NCBI GenBank assembly: GCA_023238725.1 | Contig: CM041533.1 | Coordinates: 26,811,068-26,875,067, forward strand | Direction of reading: 5' to 3' | From: Scortum barcoo | Taxonomy: Eukaryota > Chordata > Actinopteri > Centrarchiformes > Terapontidae | Length of the DNA: 64,000 bases | In this document: positions 49,291-60,890 of the stretch, one piece after another | Layout of the letters: every line of letters starts with the position of its first letter | How positions within the stretch are numbered: the first letter of the stretch is position 1 | Program-made: the position numbers and the translations under genes | The notes under the pieces: generated by a model | Told to the model about the DNA's origin: nothing | The model's database searches: none | Seen by the model: only the letters and a program-made list of their open reading frames with translations

Positions 49291-51690
49291 TGTGTTGATA
49301 GAGCCAGGACATCCAGTTAATCCAGCGGAAGCATCCAGCTTCACACCGGCTTACTGCTAACTGACCACTGATTAGTGTTTGTGTGGAGGGCACCAGCACT
49401 GTAAAGACAACCTGAGGTAGTGCCCACGGATGTCAGGCTCTCTGGGAAGTTTGAACCAGCCAACTTTTCTGACATTTAGAACGCTTTTAGTTCAGTGACA
49501 CAAACTGATGCTCAGTCTCTATCAAAGAGTAATCACCAAATTTATTTCAGCTACATGACGGCTGACGCTGTGCTCACAGCTCACGCATGTAAGTTCAATC
49601 TGAAATGTTGGCTGTGAGTTCTGCCAAAACGTGTTCATCTGAAAATGGTCTTTAGCAGTATGGATCAGTGAAATTGTGTGGATATCTTATACACTCTTAT
49701 ACAGAGTTCTCTCATTGTGTTAGAACCCCCCACCCCCACTGCCCAGGCACACATAAAGAGGGAATTTTATACCATTCTGCACAAGCTAAGCAAAAGCTCA
49801 CCATATCAAGCCTGTTAAGCACAATTGACCATATATCTTAAAATTGAGTAAAGCTGGTAAAGCGAGGGGGCTGAAGGTGGTTCTAAATTTCACTGGGTTT
49901 TTATGTCAGTAAAATTATTTACAAGATTTTAGATTTGTTTCCAAGGAGATATCCCTGACTTTATATAGTAACCGAATGCTCATAAAAAAGTTTGATCTTT
50001 ATTCCCAGAAAATAAATGAGTATCAATATAATACCCAACTGAGCTGTTCTATATGCTTTTACACCTGTATTAACATGTATTTTCCATTTTTCCCAGCAAG
50101 CAGAGACAGATCACATGGTAATGCGAGATGTACATTTATTTATTTTTTTTACTTTTTGTGCTTACATGAAACTTACATAAAATGCTTCCTGTTACACACC
50201 TATAAATAAATGGGCTCGTTCTGAAGGTAATCTGTTGATCCAGTCTGACCACAACAACACGTTCCTGCCTGGGTTGAATTGGGAATTGAGCCCACTTATG
50301 TATTGAAGTCACACTTAATTGTTCATTTAGATGATTAACTGGCTTTGCTTGTGCCCATGTGTTCCTTACTTGCAATCCAAACAATAGCTTTTAAAATAAT
50401 CAGAAAGCATCAGAAAATACACTAAAAGCTTCTAAACATGATTGTTTCCTTTTGTTGGGACTTTGTGTTACATCCTTCATTGGATGCAAGAAAAGAATAA
50501 ACATTGTCAGATATTCAGAACAGGGATTTACACTTTAACAGCAATGCAACAGATTTCAGGCAGTATTATCCATTTGGCCTTTTGTTTTTCATGTTTTCTC
50601 TAATATCCATTTTTTTTATTCCACACAAATCCTTCTGGGGGTAAATATAACTCTTTAATTCTTTTCACTGCTTTCCCTTTTTTCACCTTTTGACTTTTCT
50701 TTTGCTCTCATGTGTGAAGTGATTCAGAGATTAAAAAGAAGCTCTATGCTTTATTTAACAGAGCAGACAAAGACTAACAAGGCAGCAGCAGATTTGAACT
50801 TTTGAAACGACACCATTTCCATAAGGAAACTTCAAACCTGCTGCAGAACGAAGGTGCCAGTGAAACTCATAAAATCCATCAGACTTCAGAGAGAAAGTGA
50901 AAGTGAACATAACACACTGAAGGCTGTTAGTGGAAAGGCTGAGGTACTGAAAGACAAGGCAGAACACACCGCAGTGATGAGACTTTACTCCCATCAATCT
51001 TGCTTTTCTCTTCTGTTGAAAACACTGATGAGTCTGTTATAAATCTGCTGGGAATTTCACAACCAAACAGCACAGGCACTGTTAACTATGTCATGTACAC
51101 ACTCTGCTGTGAGTCGATGAGTCAGATCATCTGTCTGAAACCCAGCAGTGGACTGAGATTCTTAGTCATAGCGGTCTGGGATCAAACCCCCGATGCTGGG
51201 CTTTAGCACTTGCTGAAATCATGTTGCTACAGCTGCTAACTGCAGGTCTGTATCCGGAGCTGCCACACATTTTTTAAATGGTCAAATGTGTTCCCATGAC
51301 TCTGTTGCGTTTGACTGTGTGATTGAATCATTATTAAAATCATGTAAGTTGAGGTTCTAATTGCCAGTTGGTCCACAGAAAAAAGAAAAAGTATAGTCCA
51401 ATCTTCATACTGAACAGCCAAACTTAATATCACTGACAAGTTGGGTACACACACACACACACACAAAGACACACTCTATGTCTGTGGGTCTGTATCAGTT
51501 CTGGTATCAGGTGTTCAGCAGAAGACTGTAAAATGATTACAGATAACAGCATCTGTTATCCCACTACAACTTACATCCATGGAGGTGTTCACTCTAAGCT
51601 GATGAATCCCTTTCTACAGTCTCCTGAAGGTGGTAGGTATGTTTTTAATCTGGAGTCCCTAACTGAAATGTTAAAACTGTCATCAGAACC
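49291..51690. other. Non-genic region
   Basis: No gene is recognised. It includes one copy of an unnamed diverged repeat (50276-50408) and an AC tract at 51447-51464. Confidence 0.55.
50276..50408 (+). repeat. Unnamed dispersed repeat, copy 1
   Basis: Shares ordered words with 53253-53375: TTGGGAAT, TGTATTGAAG.CACAC, GTTCC..ACTT, AATCCAAACAA.AGCTT and a CAGAA end. I judge the identity to be moderate, with several short gaps. The family is not recognised. Confidence 0.6.
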
Positions 51691-51691
51691 A

Positions 51692-51726
51692 GTTAATGTT
51701 AACCAGAACTGCTGGTTAACATTAAC
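51692..51726. repeat. Perfect 15-bp inverted repeat overlapping a TTAA target
   Basis: GTTAATGTTAACCAG, loop AACTG, CTGGTTAACATTAAC. The last arm contains the TTAA (51722-51725) that flanks the MITE, and its final C is the first base of the MITE. Confidence 0.95.
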
Positions 51727-51956
51727 CCTAGAACACTAACGTTGGGATTACGATTGCATACCGCGATTGCAGTCTTTATAGTTTTTATAGGGTCCCCCAT
51801 GATACCTTTTTTTTATCAGACGTTGCATAGGGGATAGGGGAAAACAATGTATGTATTGTTGAATATATTTTGATGAGAAGTATTTCTTATATTGGGTAAA
51901 ATATACCCAATGTTTGAGATGGTCACTTAACTGATATGTTAGTGTTCTAGGGTTAA
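51722..51956. mobile_element. piggyBac-type MITE with TTAA duplications
   Basis: Element 51726-51952 (227 bp). Terminal inverted repeats CCCTAGAACACTAAC (51726-51740) and GTTAGTGTTCTAGGG (51938-51952) match perfectly over 15 bp. TTAA flanks both sides (51722-51725, 51953-51956). CCC-starting ends with TTAA duplications are the hallmark of piggyBac elements. There is no coding capacity, so it must have been moved in trans by a piggyBac transposase. An internal ATTGGGTA..TACCCAAT imperfect palindrome lies at 51893-51913. Perfect TIRs suggest moderate age. Confidence 0.85.
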
Positions 51957-54124
51957 TAAATCGTATGTGACCAGCACCACCACCAACAGCAACAGTGCTC
52001 TTTTACACATCAAACTAGTTAACAATTGTTACTTTGTTGTGCAGATCATCAGAAGTGTGGGAGGTGGCTGCTGCCATGTTGTTCTAGTCTGTTATAGAAC
52101 AATGCTTTCAAACAATGTTTCTGTGAGTGAATCCCACACTGTCAGTATCATCCACATGCACGCGCTACCTTAGGAGCGATTAATATCTGAGTGTTGGTTT
52201 CACATTATCCACTGATCAAAAGTGACAACCAAAGAAACATAGCAATGCACCAACAAATAACAATGCATGGATGAACACATAGTTTTTTACATATTCAGCT
52301 AATCAGCTTTGTAAATGCTTTATCAGGAAGTCTGTTTTTTAGCCATCAGACATCTACCGTTTAGCACAGGTGGTGGTCATTCTTAATTCTGATAAACTTG
52401 TGTATAATTACTCTGATTGTCAGTATGTCCAGAAATGTGAATGCAAATAAAAAGAGAAATAATGTGCAGCAGTATCTTTGTATTTTCACCTTCTAATTAA
52501 GAACCCTTCCTGATTTTCCATTCCATTACCAAACTGTCAGAATATCCTGCTGGGGGAGCAGAGCTTTTCTAAGAGGCGAGAGAAGTCAACTCATCTATGA
52601 TAACAGAGTCATCCCAATGTACCCTAAAATAACTTGACTGAACCAGAAATAATCCACCATTTCTTTCAGTAAGAGGTAGATGGGCTGCATCCATGTGACA
52701 CTTTACAAAAACAGTTAATAATTAATTGTCAGGCAGTTACTGTTAACACTGTAACTCAAACTAAGAGCACTTACAGTGGAGAAACATCACCAACCATGCA
52801 GAGTGAAAAAAGTGGAACCTATCTAGAACACACTATCAACACCATGCAAACCATGGGACACTGAACTTTAAACTGTTATGGCATTGTGTACGCTGACAAG
52901 TCTACAAGTAAAACATTTAAAAGTGATTGCAAGAAAACATAAATAATTGAGCTTTTAACATAATGAAATGTATGATAAATAAACAGTAAATCTTTTATAT
53001 TTTTCAAAGAAATAGCAAAAAATGCATTCAAGGGTGTAATTTCCACTGGGTATAGGGTCACTTTCTCAAGACGCTGACTAATAACCATAATTAAAATGTT
53101 CTTGTATCTACCTGTTCATGTCATCTGTCATTTCAAAAGAAATCTTGCACTGTATATGTAATAAAACTTTCATGATGCAATCATGTAAATCAAGTCATGT
53201 ACATGCTCCTTCTTACTTATTTATGTTATGGGAATTAAATATACATTTTGTGTTTGGGAATGGAAAACACTTGTATTGAAGCCACACACACAATTTTGAC
53301 TGATAAGACAGCTGCATTTGTATCCATTTGTTCCCCACTTAGAATCCAAACAAAAGCTTATGAAAGAACCAGAAGGTTGTCTGTTTTTTCACTTAGATGT
53401 GTTGCACACATGCTTCTGAGAACAAAGCTACGCTCTCTGCATCATCACTCCCTGTGCATACTGTCACGGTGCACTTCACTGTGCTTTGAGCTCTGCACCT
53501 TGGTTTATAAGTGAGTGCTTTTATAATTATGGGTAGAAACAATGGTCGGCATTACAACAATAGGCCCCAAGTTGTAATAACTCTGAATCATGATTGATTA
53601 TTGATTTTGTTTGACCTTCATTTTAATGTCCCCCTCATATTTTCACTCATCTATTCTCTAGGGACATTACTGTTATTCTTCTGAATTTCTAGTCCTCTCT
53701 TCAGTTTGCACATCACTATCCTCAACCTCAACTCAATTTGGTCTTTAATTTTTATTTTCATTGCTTTTCCCACAAGCACAATGTGCTTTATGACCCAGTG
53801 ACCAAGAACAGTTTACTGTAAAAAAATGTAGAAATGAAAATGTGCAAGACATCATTATAGTACGCTGAAATAACAAAAACAACATCATTATTGACTTGAC
53901 AGAGACTTCAGCATAGGCACAGATGTCAGGGCTTAATTTCTTGGATAAAGTAGCATGGCTGGAATTATTGTTTCTTACCGTCTTTAAGAGGAATTAAAAT
54001 AATGTTAAGTCTAAATAATGGTGTAGCTCTGCATGTAGGAGCACCCAACAACAACATTAAACAATATTTCAGTGAGAGTAGTTTATGTCAGTGCCTGGGT
54101 ATGAGAAGCAATAAGCCAAGTGAA
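51957..54124. other. Non-genic region
   Basis: No exon is recognised; it holds the second copy of the unnamed repeat at 53253-53375. Confidence 0.55.
53253..53375 (+). repeat. Unnamed dispersed repeat, copy 2
   Basis: Diverged counterpart of 50276-50408, same orientation, about 3 kb away. Either two insertions of an old element or an old local duplication. Confidence 0.6.
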
Positions 54125-54127
54125 TGA

Positions 54128-54930
54128 TATCAAGAATCAAGAATCAAGAATAATTTATTGTCATCATGTTTTCACATGACGAAATTGGTATTGGTGACTT
54201 CCAGCTTTAAATGTAAATATAGTAAAAAGAATAATAATAGTAAGTAACAATAGTAAGTAATAATAATAATAATAGTAAATAGTAAATAATAATAAGTAAT
54301 AATAATAAGTAATAATAAATAATAGTAAATAATAATAATGATAATAATAATATGTACACACTAACTAAAGTCCAAAGTTGCAGCAGCAATGCACAGTAGG
54401 GGGGTGGGTCAGTTGTTCAAGTGCAGTCAAGTGCATGTCTCAAGTTCTCAATAGGGGGAAATGCATTGTACAGCTCTGGGGAAAAAGCTGTTTTTCAGTC
54501 CGGTAGGTGTTGTCTTTATGTTTCTGTACCGCTTTCCAGATGGAAGCGGCGGTACAAACAGTCCATTTCCCGGGTGGGTAGGGTCGGCGGTGGCAATATG
54601 TCTGGCCTTCTTCTGCATCCGGCCAGTGTATATTGAGTCCAGGTCTGGAAGAGGACTTCCCACAATCCCCTGTGCTGTTTTCACCACCCGGGCTAAGTCC
54701 TTTTGGTCTTGTGCAGTGCAGCTGTCATACCACACTGCTGCACTGAGGCAGAGGATGCTCTCTATTGTGGCCCATGTAGAAGTTTGTCAGGAGCTGAGGG
54801 GAGAGTCCAGCACGTTTCAGCTTCCTGAGGAAGAAGAGTCTTTTTGAGCTTGTTGAGCCTCTGACCAGGTCAGGTCAGGTCAGATGTGATGTGGATGCCC
54901 AGGAACTTGATATTGTATATTGTATATTTA
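54128..54930 (-). pseudogene. LINE 3' part (jockey-superfamily), frameshifted
   Basis: Minus-strand remains of a fish non-LTR element. KFLGIHITSDLT and KKTLFFLRKLKRAGLSPQLL are followed by a frameshift, then VWYDSCTAQDQKDLARVV, KTAQGIVGSPLPDLDSIY, HPGNGLF and GKRYRNI, the conserved C-terminal order of this family (W(Y)GSCTAQD...HPGH.LF..LPSGRRYRSI). The 3' UTR holds an expanded AAT-type array. It ends ATGACAATAAATTATTC plus three TTGATTC-type units at the left edge, matching the ..GGCAATAAACCTGATTC end of the family. Only the last 200 or so residues remain. Another copy of the same family lies at 59690-60890. Confidence 0.7.
54225..54355. repeat. (AAT)n-type microsatellite
   Basis: Imperfect AATAAT/AGTAAT array within the LINE 3' UTR. 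It explains Tyr/Leu-rich open frames on the minus strand. Confidence 0.9.
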
Positions 54931-57120
54931 TATTGTATTGTAACTTGATATATCATTCTTGTGATCACTTTTTACCCTCTGGGGTATGCTAAGTAATTTT
55001 TTATTCTGGATTAAAGATCAGATATCAAACAACACATAGGATGTAGGTCAACCCCTGACTGTTGAAGCAGCTGGACTGACTCCAAAATTAGATATAATCC
55101 TTGACTCTGAATCAGACAAGTTATGAGCTGGCTTGAAGTTAAAGTGAAAAAACCCCCAGAAACATTCATATTTCATGTCCTGGATGTTTTAATGTCGGCC
55201 AGCCTTTACTATCATTTCACTCTGCATATTCCTGCCAACATGTAAATAAAAAGATCAGTTTACATGCTGTAGGAAATGTGCACTTGTACAGACAAAATGT
55301 AAGCATGGCTTTGAATTAAGTAACATAAGGTTGCTCTTTAAAACACTAAATTCACTATTTGTCACCTCACTGTTTGAGTCAGTAAATTATACAGCTGCTT
55401 GATCATACCATTGTTTAACTGCTGACCCAGTATACTGTATTTATTGTGATTGTAGTTCAACGCCTTTTTAATACTATTCAGGGTTTTTCAGCAGTTGGCA
55501 TCTAATGTATTAACATCTAATAATTACCCTTGTATCGTCATACTGTAGTTTTCATTGTTATTGGTGCAGTCCACCATTCCAGGATTTATGTTGCCTTCCC
55601 AAAACTCATTCACATTAACAGCATTCAATGGGCAAAACACAGGGTGGCTTTTATTGTGAAGCAGTCACAGGAAATGTCATGTATTTGTTTGAAATGATAG
55701 ACTGACATTTTTAAGACAACAGTCACAGGCCTTTAAGTATATTTAAACAGTTTTATGTGGCTTCACTTGTCTCTACTCTCCATCCATTCTTACAGTTATT
55801 TCAATGTAAGTGATCCAAAGTCTAAACCAGGAGAGTTTTTTATTTGATTTTTGAAAATCATTTGGTTAAACAATTGTCCTGTTTGGTCATTATGACCCAC
55901 TGTACCTTGTATGTGTGTCTATGGCAACACAAATGAATGTGCTCAGGCTCAGTCTACTTCACACAGTTATGTAAGAAGACTTGCTTAACTGGTTACTGGA
56001 TACTCGTGCTTCTATATAACCTACACAGAAAACAAAACCAACAGTGAGGAGACTGGCTATTACTAGTTTCTTTAGTTACTAATAGCTGCTGCCTGCCACT
56101 GGGTTGAGTTGTTTCAGTCACTCACCGAAAGTTTGTCTCTGGAGATTTTTACCTCTGCACTCTGTTAAAGTAGTCTTGATGCAGCAGGGACTGAAGCAGA
56201 AGGAACATATAACATTATGTGAAACACTGTCACCTTTGTCCAGAGCGACGGCCAAAATCAAAACAACATGAAAAGTTCATTGAGCTGCCAATCTGTCCAC
56301 ATTGTGTTTATTCTTAAAAAACACTAGTTATTTGAAGATAGTTTGACCAATGACAAACAGAAAGGAATTCATTTCTTCAATTTTCATCCTTCTGTTTGTT
56401 TTCTGACTGCCTTCTCCCCACCACAGCAAAGTGTTATATAATAAGAGAATGTGAGACTTCCAATGTCCACTCCCAATGTAGTTCTCCACCACAGTCCTCA
56501 TGTGTTCATCTGTTCTCTATTATATCAAGTTCATCTGCCATGAGACTTTAGCTGTCTAAATTAGACCAATTAAATCAAGTGGACATCTTTCAAAATTGCA
56601 GCTATTTTAGTACAAAATATCTAAATAAATAATACAATATTTTTGTATCATGTCAGATGTCAGCATTGAAATACAAACAGCTAATTTTATGCTAAAAAGA
56701 ACTTTTGAAGATACCCAATGGATCTGTCTAACTGTCTAACTCCAGCTGAACTGTAGAAAACTGGACTGAGAATTTTATTCCCTCTTTCTTACATTCAAAT
56801 TATGTAAGAGAATTCACTGCAAGAATGAAAATTAAGGATAATCACAGTGATCTCTGAGAGAAGGGTTTGCATAATACATTTTCTTAATCATTGCTATAAT
56901 CTCTTTTTCACAGAGCCCCTAGGGGGACATGTGCAAAAAAAAAAAAAAACATTTCTGTTGCGCACTGGTAACTTTCTCGTGAGCATGAGAAAGTTTCACA
57001 CGCTCACATGTTTCACATGCTTTCAAGTAGGCTGGTTTCAATTTCTAGAGTTCCAGAGGGAAAGTTAAGGGGAAATTAACTGAACTGTTTGTCCATTAAT
57101 TGTCCGTTTTTTGTATATCC
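54931..57120. other. Non-genic region
   Basis: Begins with an imperfect ATATTGT-rich stretch (54907-54950). No gene or named element is recognised. Confidence 0.55.
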
Positions 57121-57312
57121 TATTGATGTAAAATCATTTTAGGCAGGTTTAAGAAGTCTGTGTATAGTGGTTTTTGATCTGGTCCAAAGTGGTCTAGATA
57201 TGAAAAAGACAGTGAAATGTGCCTTTTTTGCTTTTTAACAAATACAATAGAGGTTATACAAAAATAATAGTAGTGTTTGACCTAAAATGCCTAAAATGAT
57301 TTTACATCAATA
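57121..57312. mobile_element. Candidate TA-flanked MITE with 25-bp inverted ends
   Basis: The 25 bases at 57121-57145 (TATTGATGTAAAATCATTTT then AGGCA) recur exactly inverted at 57288-57312. The outermost TA on each side can be read as a TA target duplication, leaving 23-bp TIRs starting TTGATGT, as in Tc1/mariner-type MITEs. The 142-bp interior has no coding capacity. No second copy exists in this window, so mobility is inferred from structure alone. Confidence 0.65.
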
Positions 57313-58082
57313 AGAGGTACAAAAGACTTGAGGTGGAGACAATGTAACCAACAATAGTTTGGTTGCAGTTAGCTTGAGTGGAACACAAGCCATTACACCC
57401 ACAGTGTAGACAGCTATATTGATTACAATGGAGACGGATGACTGAAAAATCAGAAGTCAGAGGCCCCACCCCATACTCTGGGGAGTACTGCTATTTAAAG
57501 CAATGATTTAATTAAAATGACTCAAATAAAGCAGCAGCCAGAAAAGAATGGGTTAAATCACAGACTGTTATTTTGAAATTCACTGATTTCCACTCGTCAT
57601 ACTCTTGCTCTAATTTGATTATCTACAAACTGGCTTCCCATCTGGAATATGGAAGTGTAAATGTCTATTTAAATCTAAATACAAATCATGATGATGTTAT
57701 GGAAATGGAAGAAAAAAAGGTTAAGAAATTATTAATAATAATGTGTGGCCCACTGTGGCCAGCACTTTAAAATACTGTAGTGACTGAACATGATGAAAAC
57801 AGAGAGTGACGACAAAGAGTGGAGGCCTTACAGCTGCAGTGAACTTTCACACTGTCACCATTGCGGGGATAGTCATTAAGGTCCAAGAAAGATATGTCTA
57901 TAGATTTTTGATTGCTGGTTTGATTGCATGGTTCCTACAGCTTTGTCCACCAGTGAACTGAATAAATCTGTCTGGTCCACAGGCCACTGGTACTATTGCT
58001 GGAACAGCAAAACATTTTCAAACAGGGGAGAATGTTGGCAACAAAAGATGCCAGGTAGTGTTTTTCACACAGATCAAATGAA
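57313..58082. other. Non-genic region
   Basis: Nothing recognised. Confidence 0.5.
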
Positions 58083-58252
58083 TTGAATCATGAAGAATAT
58101 AATTTATTGTACATACTTTTTTTTGTGTCTTTGTGTGTTTTTTGTCTATTATTTAATGTCTCTTTTACTTGTTTTGAGCTGCTGTAACAGTGGAATTTCC
58201 CCACTGTGGGATCAATAAAAGATCTTATCTTATCTCTTATCTTATTGTTCAC
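58083..58252 (+). mobile_element. Isolated LINE 3' end with CTTAT-type tail
   Basis: TGAGCTGCTGTAACAGTGG, AATTTCCCCACTGTGGGATC, AATAAAAGATCTTATCTTATC is the standard 3' terminus of Rex1-related fish LINEs (..aatttccc..tgggatcaataaag..), comparable to the end of the element at 49200-49250. Only about 170 bp is present and the left limit is uncertain. The tail (58219-58249) is a CTTAT-type repeat. Confidence 0.65.
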
Positions 58253-59689
58253 TGTTTTCCCTTTATGACTTGTCAAATAAATGTCTAGTGAATATTTAAG
58301 CGACACACTGGTGCTGCCCACTGACACCATCTCCCAGTATCCTCTGCTGTCTTGGCCTCTGTTCTCTGTGCTCAGACTCCCCCGCGTTTCTGAGTCTCCT
58401 GTCTCTCCCACGGTGTTTGACGTGCTCTCTGATGCTGCTGTTTGTTTGCTCTCTCTTTTCACCCTCTTGTTTTTGGTCTCAAAAAAACTCCCTACTGGAC
58501 TCCCTGACCTGAGAGAATACGTTCAGTCAATACTGATGCCCCAAACCACAGGCCTGCATGTTTACCATGTGTGGAGCAAGCTCTGGAGCTACAGACTACA
58601 GAGTTTTGGAGCACAAACAAAATCAGTATACCAGTGTTGTAAAAATACGAAAAATAGTAATATTTCTGAAAAACAGATGTTAATATGAGTGTAGGTTCAA
58701 TAGAAGGACTAAGTCAAGTGGCCCCCATTATCCACATTTGGATCACGTTTTGACCTTATTTAAACCTCTCTCTTCCGAAGAGCCACTTTCCACCAATAAT
58801 ATTTACTTTCATCTGTCCTTTCCCAGTCTTGCCTCTCACCGTCCATCTCTACAGGGACTTAGAACGGCTGGATGAATCCAGTAGTCCACAGTGACAAAAC
58901 TCACTCTGGGCTCCCTGTTGTGCCCACTTATCCTGGCCACTAACTGCCATCTGTCTGATTTAATCTCCCTGAATAAATTGACAGTTTCCTATCTGAGTCA
59001 TATAATGTGTGCCTGCTCCATACAGCAAACTAATTGTATGCAGTACTATTCTTTACCAATAGGTAAAGTACCAACAGGAAATAATGTAAAACACAGGCTG
59101 TTGGACATCAATCTAAACACTACTGTACATTTTCACAGAAAAAACATTCAGAAAAAATATTCAGAAGTAGGTCAAGCAGACAAATCAAGACACTCACTCA
59201 AATACACTCTAATGGCATGCTGTTCTCATTGCAACATGATCACTTTTCATTATAGTGGTATACTTAAGCTGTCAGTGTGCTGCTCCTCTTTAGCTGCCGC
59301 ATGCTGCTCACCTGAAAGCTGTGCTATAACAGATGCAATTATTGGCTGCTACAGCTGCAGACGCTGCTCGGTGTGTTGTTGCTCACTGTTTTGTTTGTTA
59401 ATTCAGTGTTTTGCTGTAGTGGCCAGGGTTGTCTCACCAGAGGAGAGATTATGAACAACAGGGAAACAACAGAAAATGGCTGTGGATCGATACTGGACGC
59501 AATGCTGCAGCTGGTAGGCTTCCAACTTTTTAGAGTGGATCTTGACACAAAACTCTCAGGCTAGATGAAAAGTTGAGATATCTGCTTTTACACTAACAGT
59601 GGCTGGTGTAAAGATGTGTCAGTGATTCTACAGTACCAAAACCTGATTTCATTACCCTCCAACCTTTTTAATGTCCGTGTGAGCTGGTG
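58253..59689. other. Non-genic region with long chance ORFs
   Basis: Plus-strand frames at 58281-58688 (135 codons) and 58891-59454 (187 codons) are open. The first is Ser/Leu/Pro-rich, the second Cys-rich at its end. Neither contains a motif I recognise, and no splice or promoter context supports them. I treat them as chance. Confidence 0.45.
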
Positions 59690-60890
59690 TCCTTCATACT
59701 GGCCTGTGTTTACGTTCCACCACAGGCCAAGGTACAGGAGGTGAAGCACGAGCTTCCTGACCAGATAGTGTGTGCTTCCCCCAATACAGTTTATGACATG
59801 CCCAACCACAGGGAGGAATGCTTTGGATCGTTGTTACAACTAAATTAGCAGAGCCTATCACATTGCCTGTTATCACGTTATTATACAAGTTTTTTAGGAC
59901 TGCTGAGTATTAATACCTTACCAGGGTCACAATGACTAACTTGGTTCACAGCAAAGTTTCAAAAAGGAGAAGGAAGGAGGCAAAATCCAGGTTAGTCAGG
60001 CGATAGAAGTTTACCTAAAGTACCCTAAGACCCCTCAAAACCAAGCCTAAGCTAAGGACTCTGCCTTCGTCTGGAGAGATCTCAAGTCACCAACTACAAA
60101 CAGAAAACCTGGAACCCTGTTGATGACTTGGCCCTGCATATGACCTTAATTAGTTCTACTGTCAATTTGAAAGACAAGGGGACAGTTCTGACACCATCTC
60201 CAGGACTCCAGGCACCAGCTCCACTTCTCCCAAAACAGCAGGGGCCTGGGCCACTTCTCAGCTGCCCCCCTTCAGAGGCCCCTACTCCTAACCACAGTGA
60301 CGACTCACCCTGGGGAGAGATGTTAACAGACTGCCTAAGAGACAGAATCCCAGTAGGACCAGACACTGTCTCTTTTTCCACCCTAAAACACTGAGCTGAT
60401 CAGCTGTCTCCAGTGTTCATGGACATCTTAAACATCTCACTGGAGCTCGCTTCAAAATCTCTCCCATCATACCCATAAAGCCTATAAAGGACTTAATGAC
60501 CCAATGCCCTGACCTCTGTGGCAATGAAGTCATTCGGGTGCCTTGTACTGTCCCACCTCAAAGCCATCACCAACCCACCCCTGGATGCCCTGCAGCTTGC
60601 CTCCAGAGCCAAAAAGTCTGTGAGTGAGACAGTAAAAATCAATGTTGTGGATCTGAGCACTGCTTTTAACACCACCATCTCAGCTCGGCTGCAGGACCAG
60701 CACTCAACAACACTGTACATTGTTCGTTTTTTAAAAAAGGAAACTCTAAATTTCTATTTTCTATTACAGATTCTTGACTTTTGCAATATTTGATTTTTAT
60801 CTTTTCATTTTTCTTATGTTTCTTGTTATACACCAAAACACCAAGGCGAATTCCTTCTATTGGAAAACTTACTTGGCAATAAACCTGATT
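59690..60890 (+). pseudogene. LINE remnant (same family as 54128-54930), gutted
   Basis: Plus-strand pieces in order: VYVPPQAKVQEVKHELPDQI (about 59709-59770), like the endonuclease-domain VY.PPQA block; a decayed middle; ALTSVAMKSFGCLVLSHL and LKAITNPPLDALQLASRAK; VVDLSTAFNTTISARLQDQ (about 60645-60702), the first reverse transcriptase Asp motif; then, after a large deletion of the catalytic core and thumb, 3' UTR text ending ACACCAAGGCGAATTCCTTC, AACTTACTTGGCAATAAACC, TGATTTC (about 60833-60890). It has numerous stops. The shared ..GGCAATAAACCTGATT.. end links it to the minus-strand copy at 54128. Confidence 0.65.

Noticed and set aside
54164..54389. Tyr/Leu-rich membrane-like peptides on the minus strand
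   Set aside because: Translation of an AAT-type microsatellite in a LINE 3' UTR.
58891..59454. 187-codon open frame, plus strand
   Set aside because: The longest non-repeat frame in the window, but without any motif, start context or neighbouring exon; repetitive Cys codons near the end.
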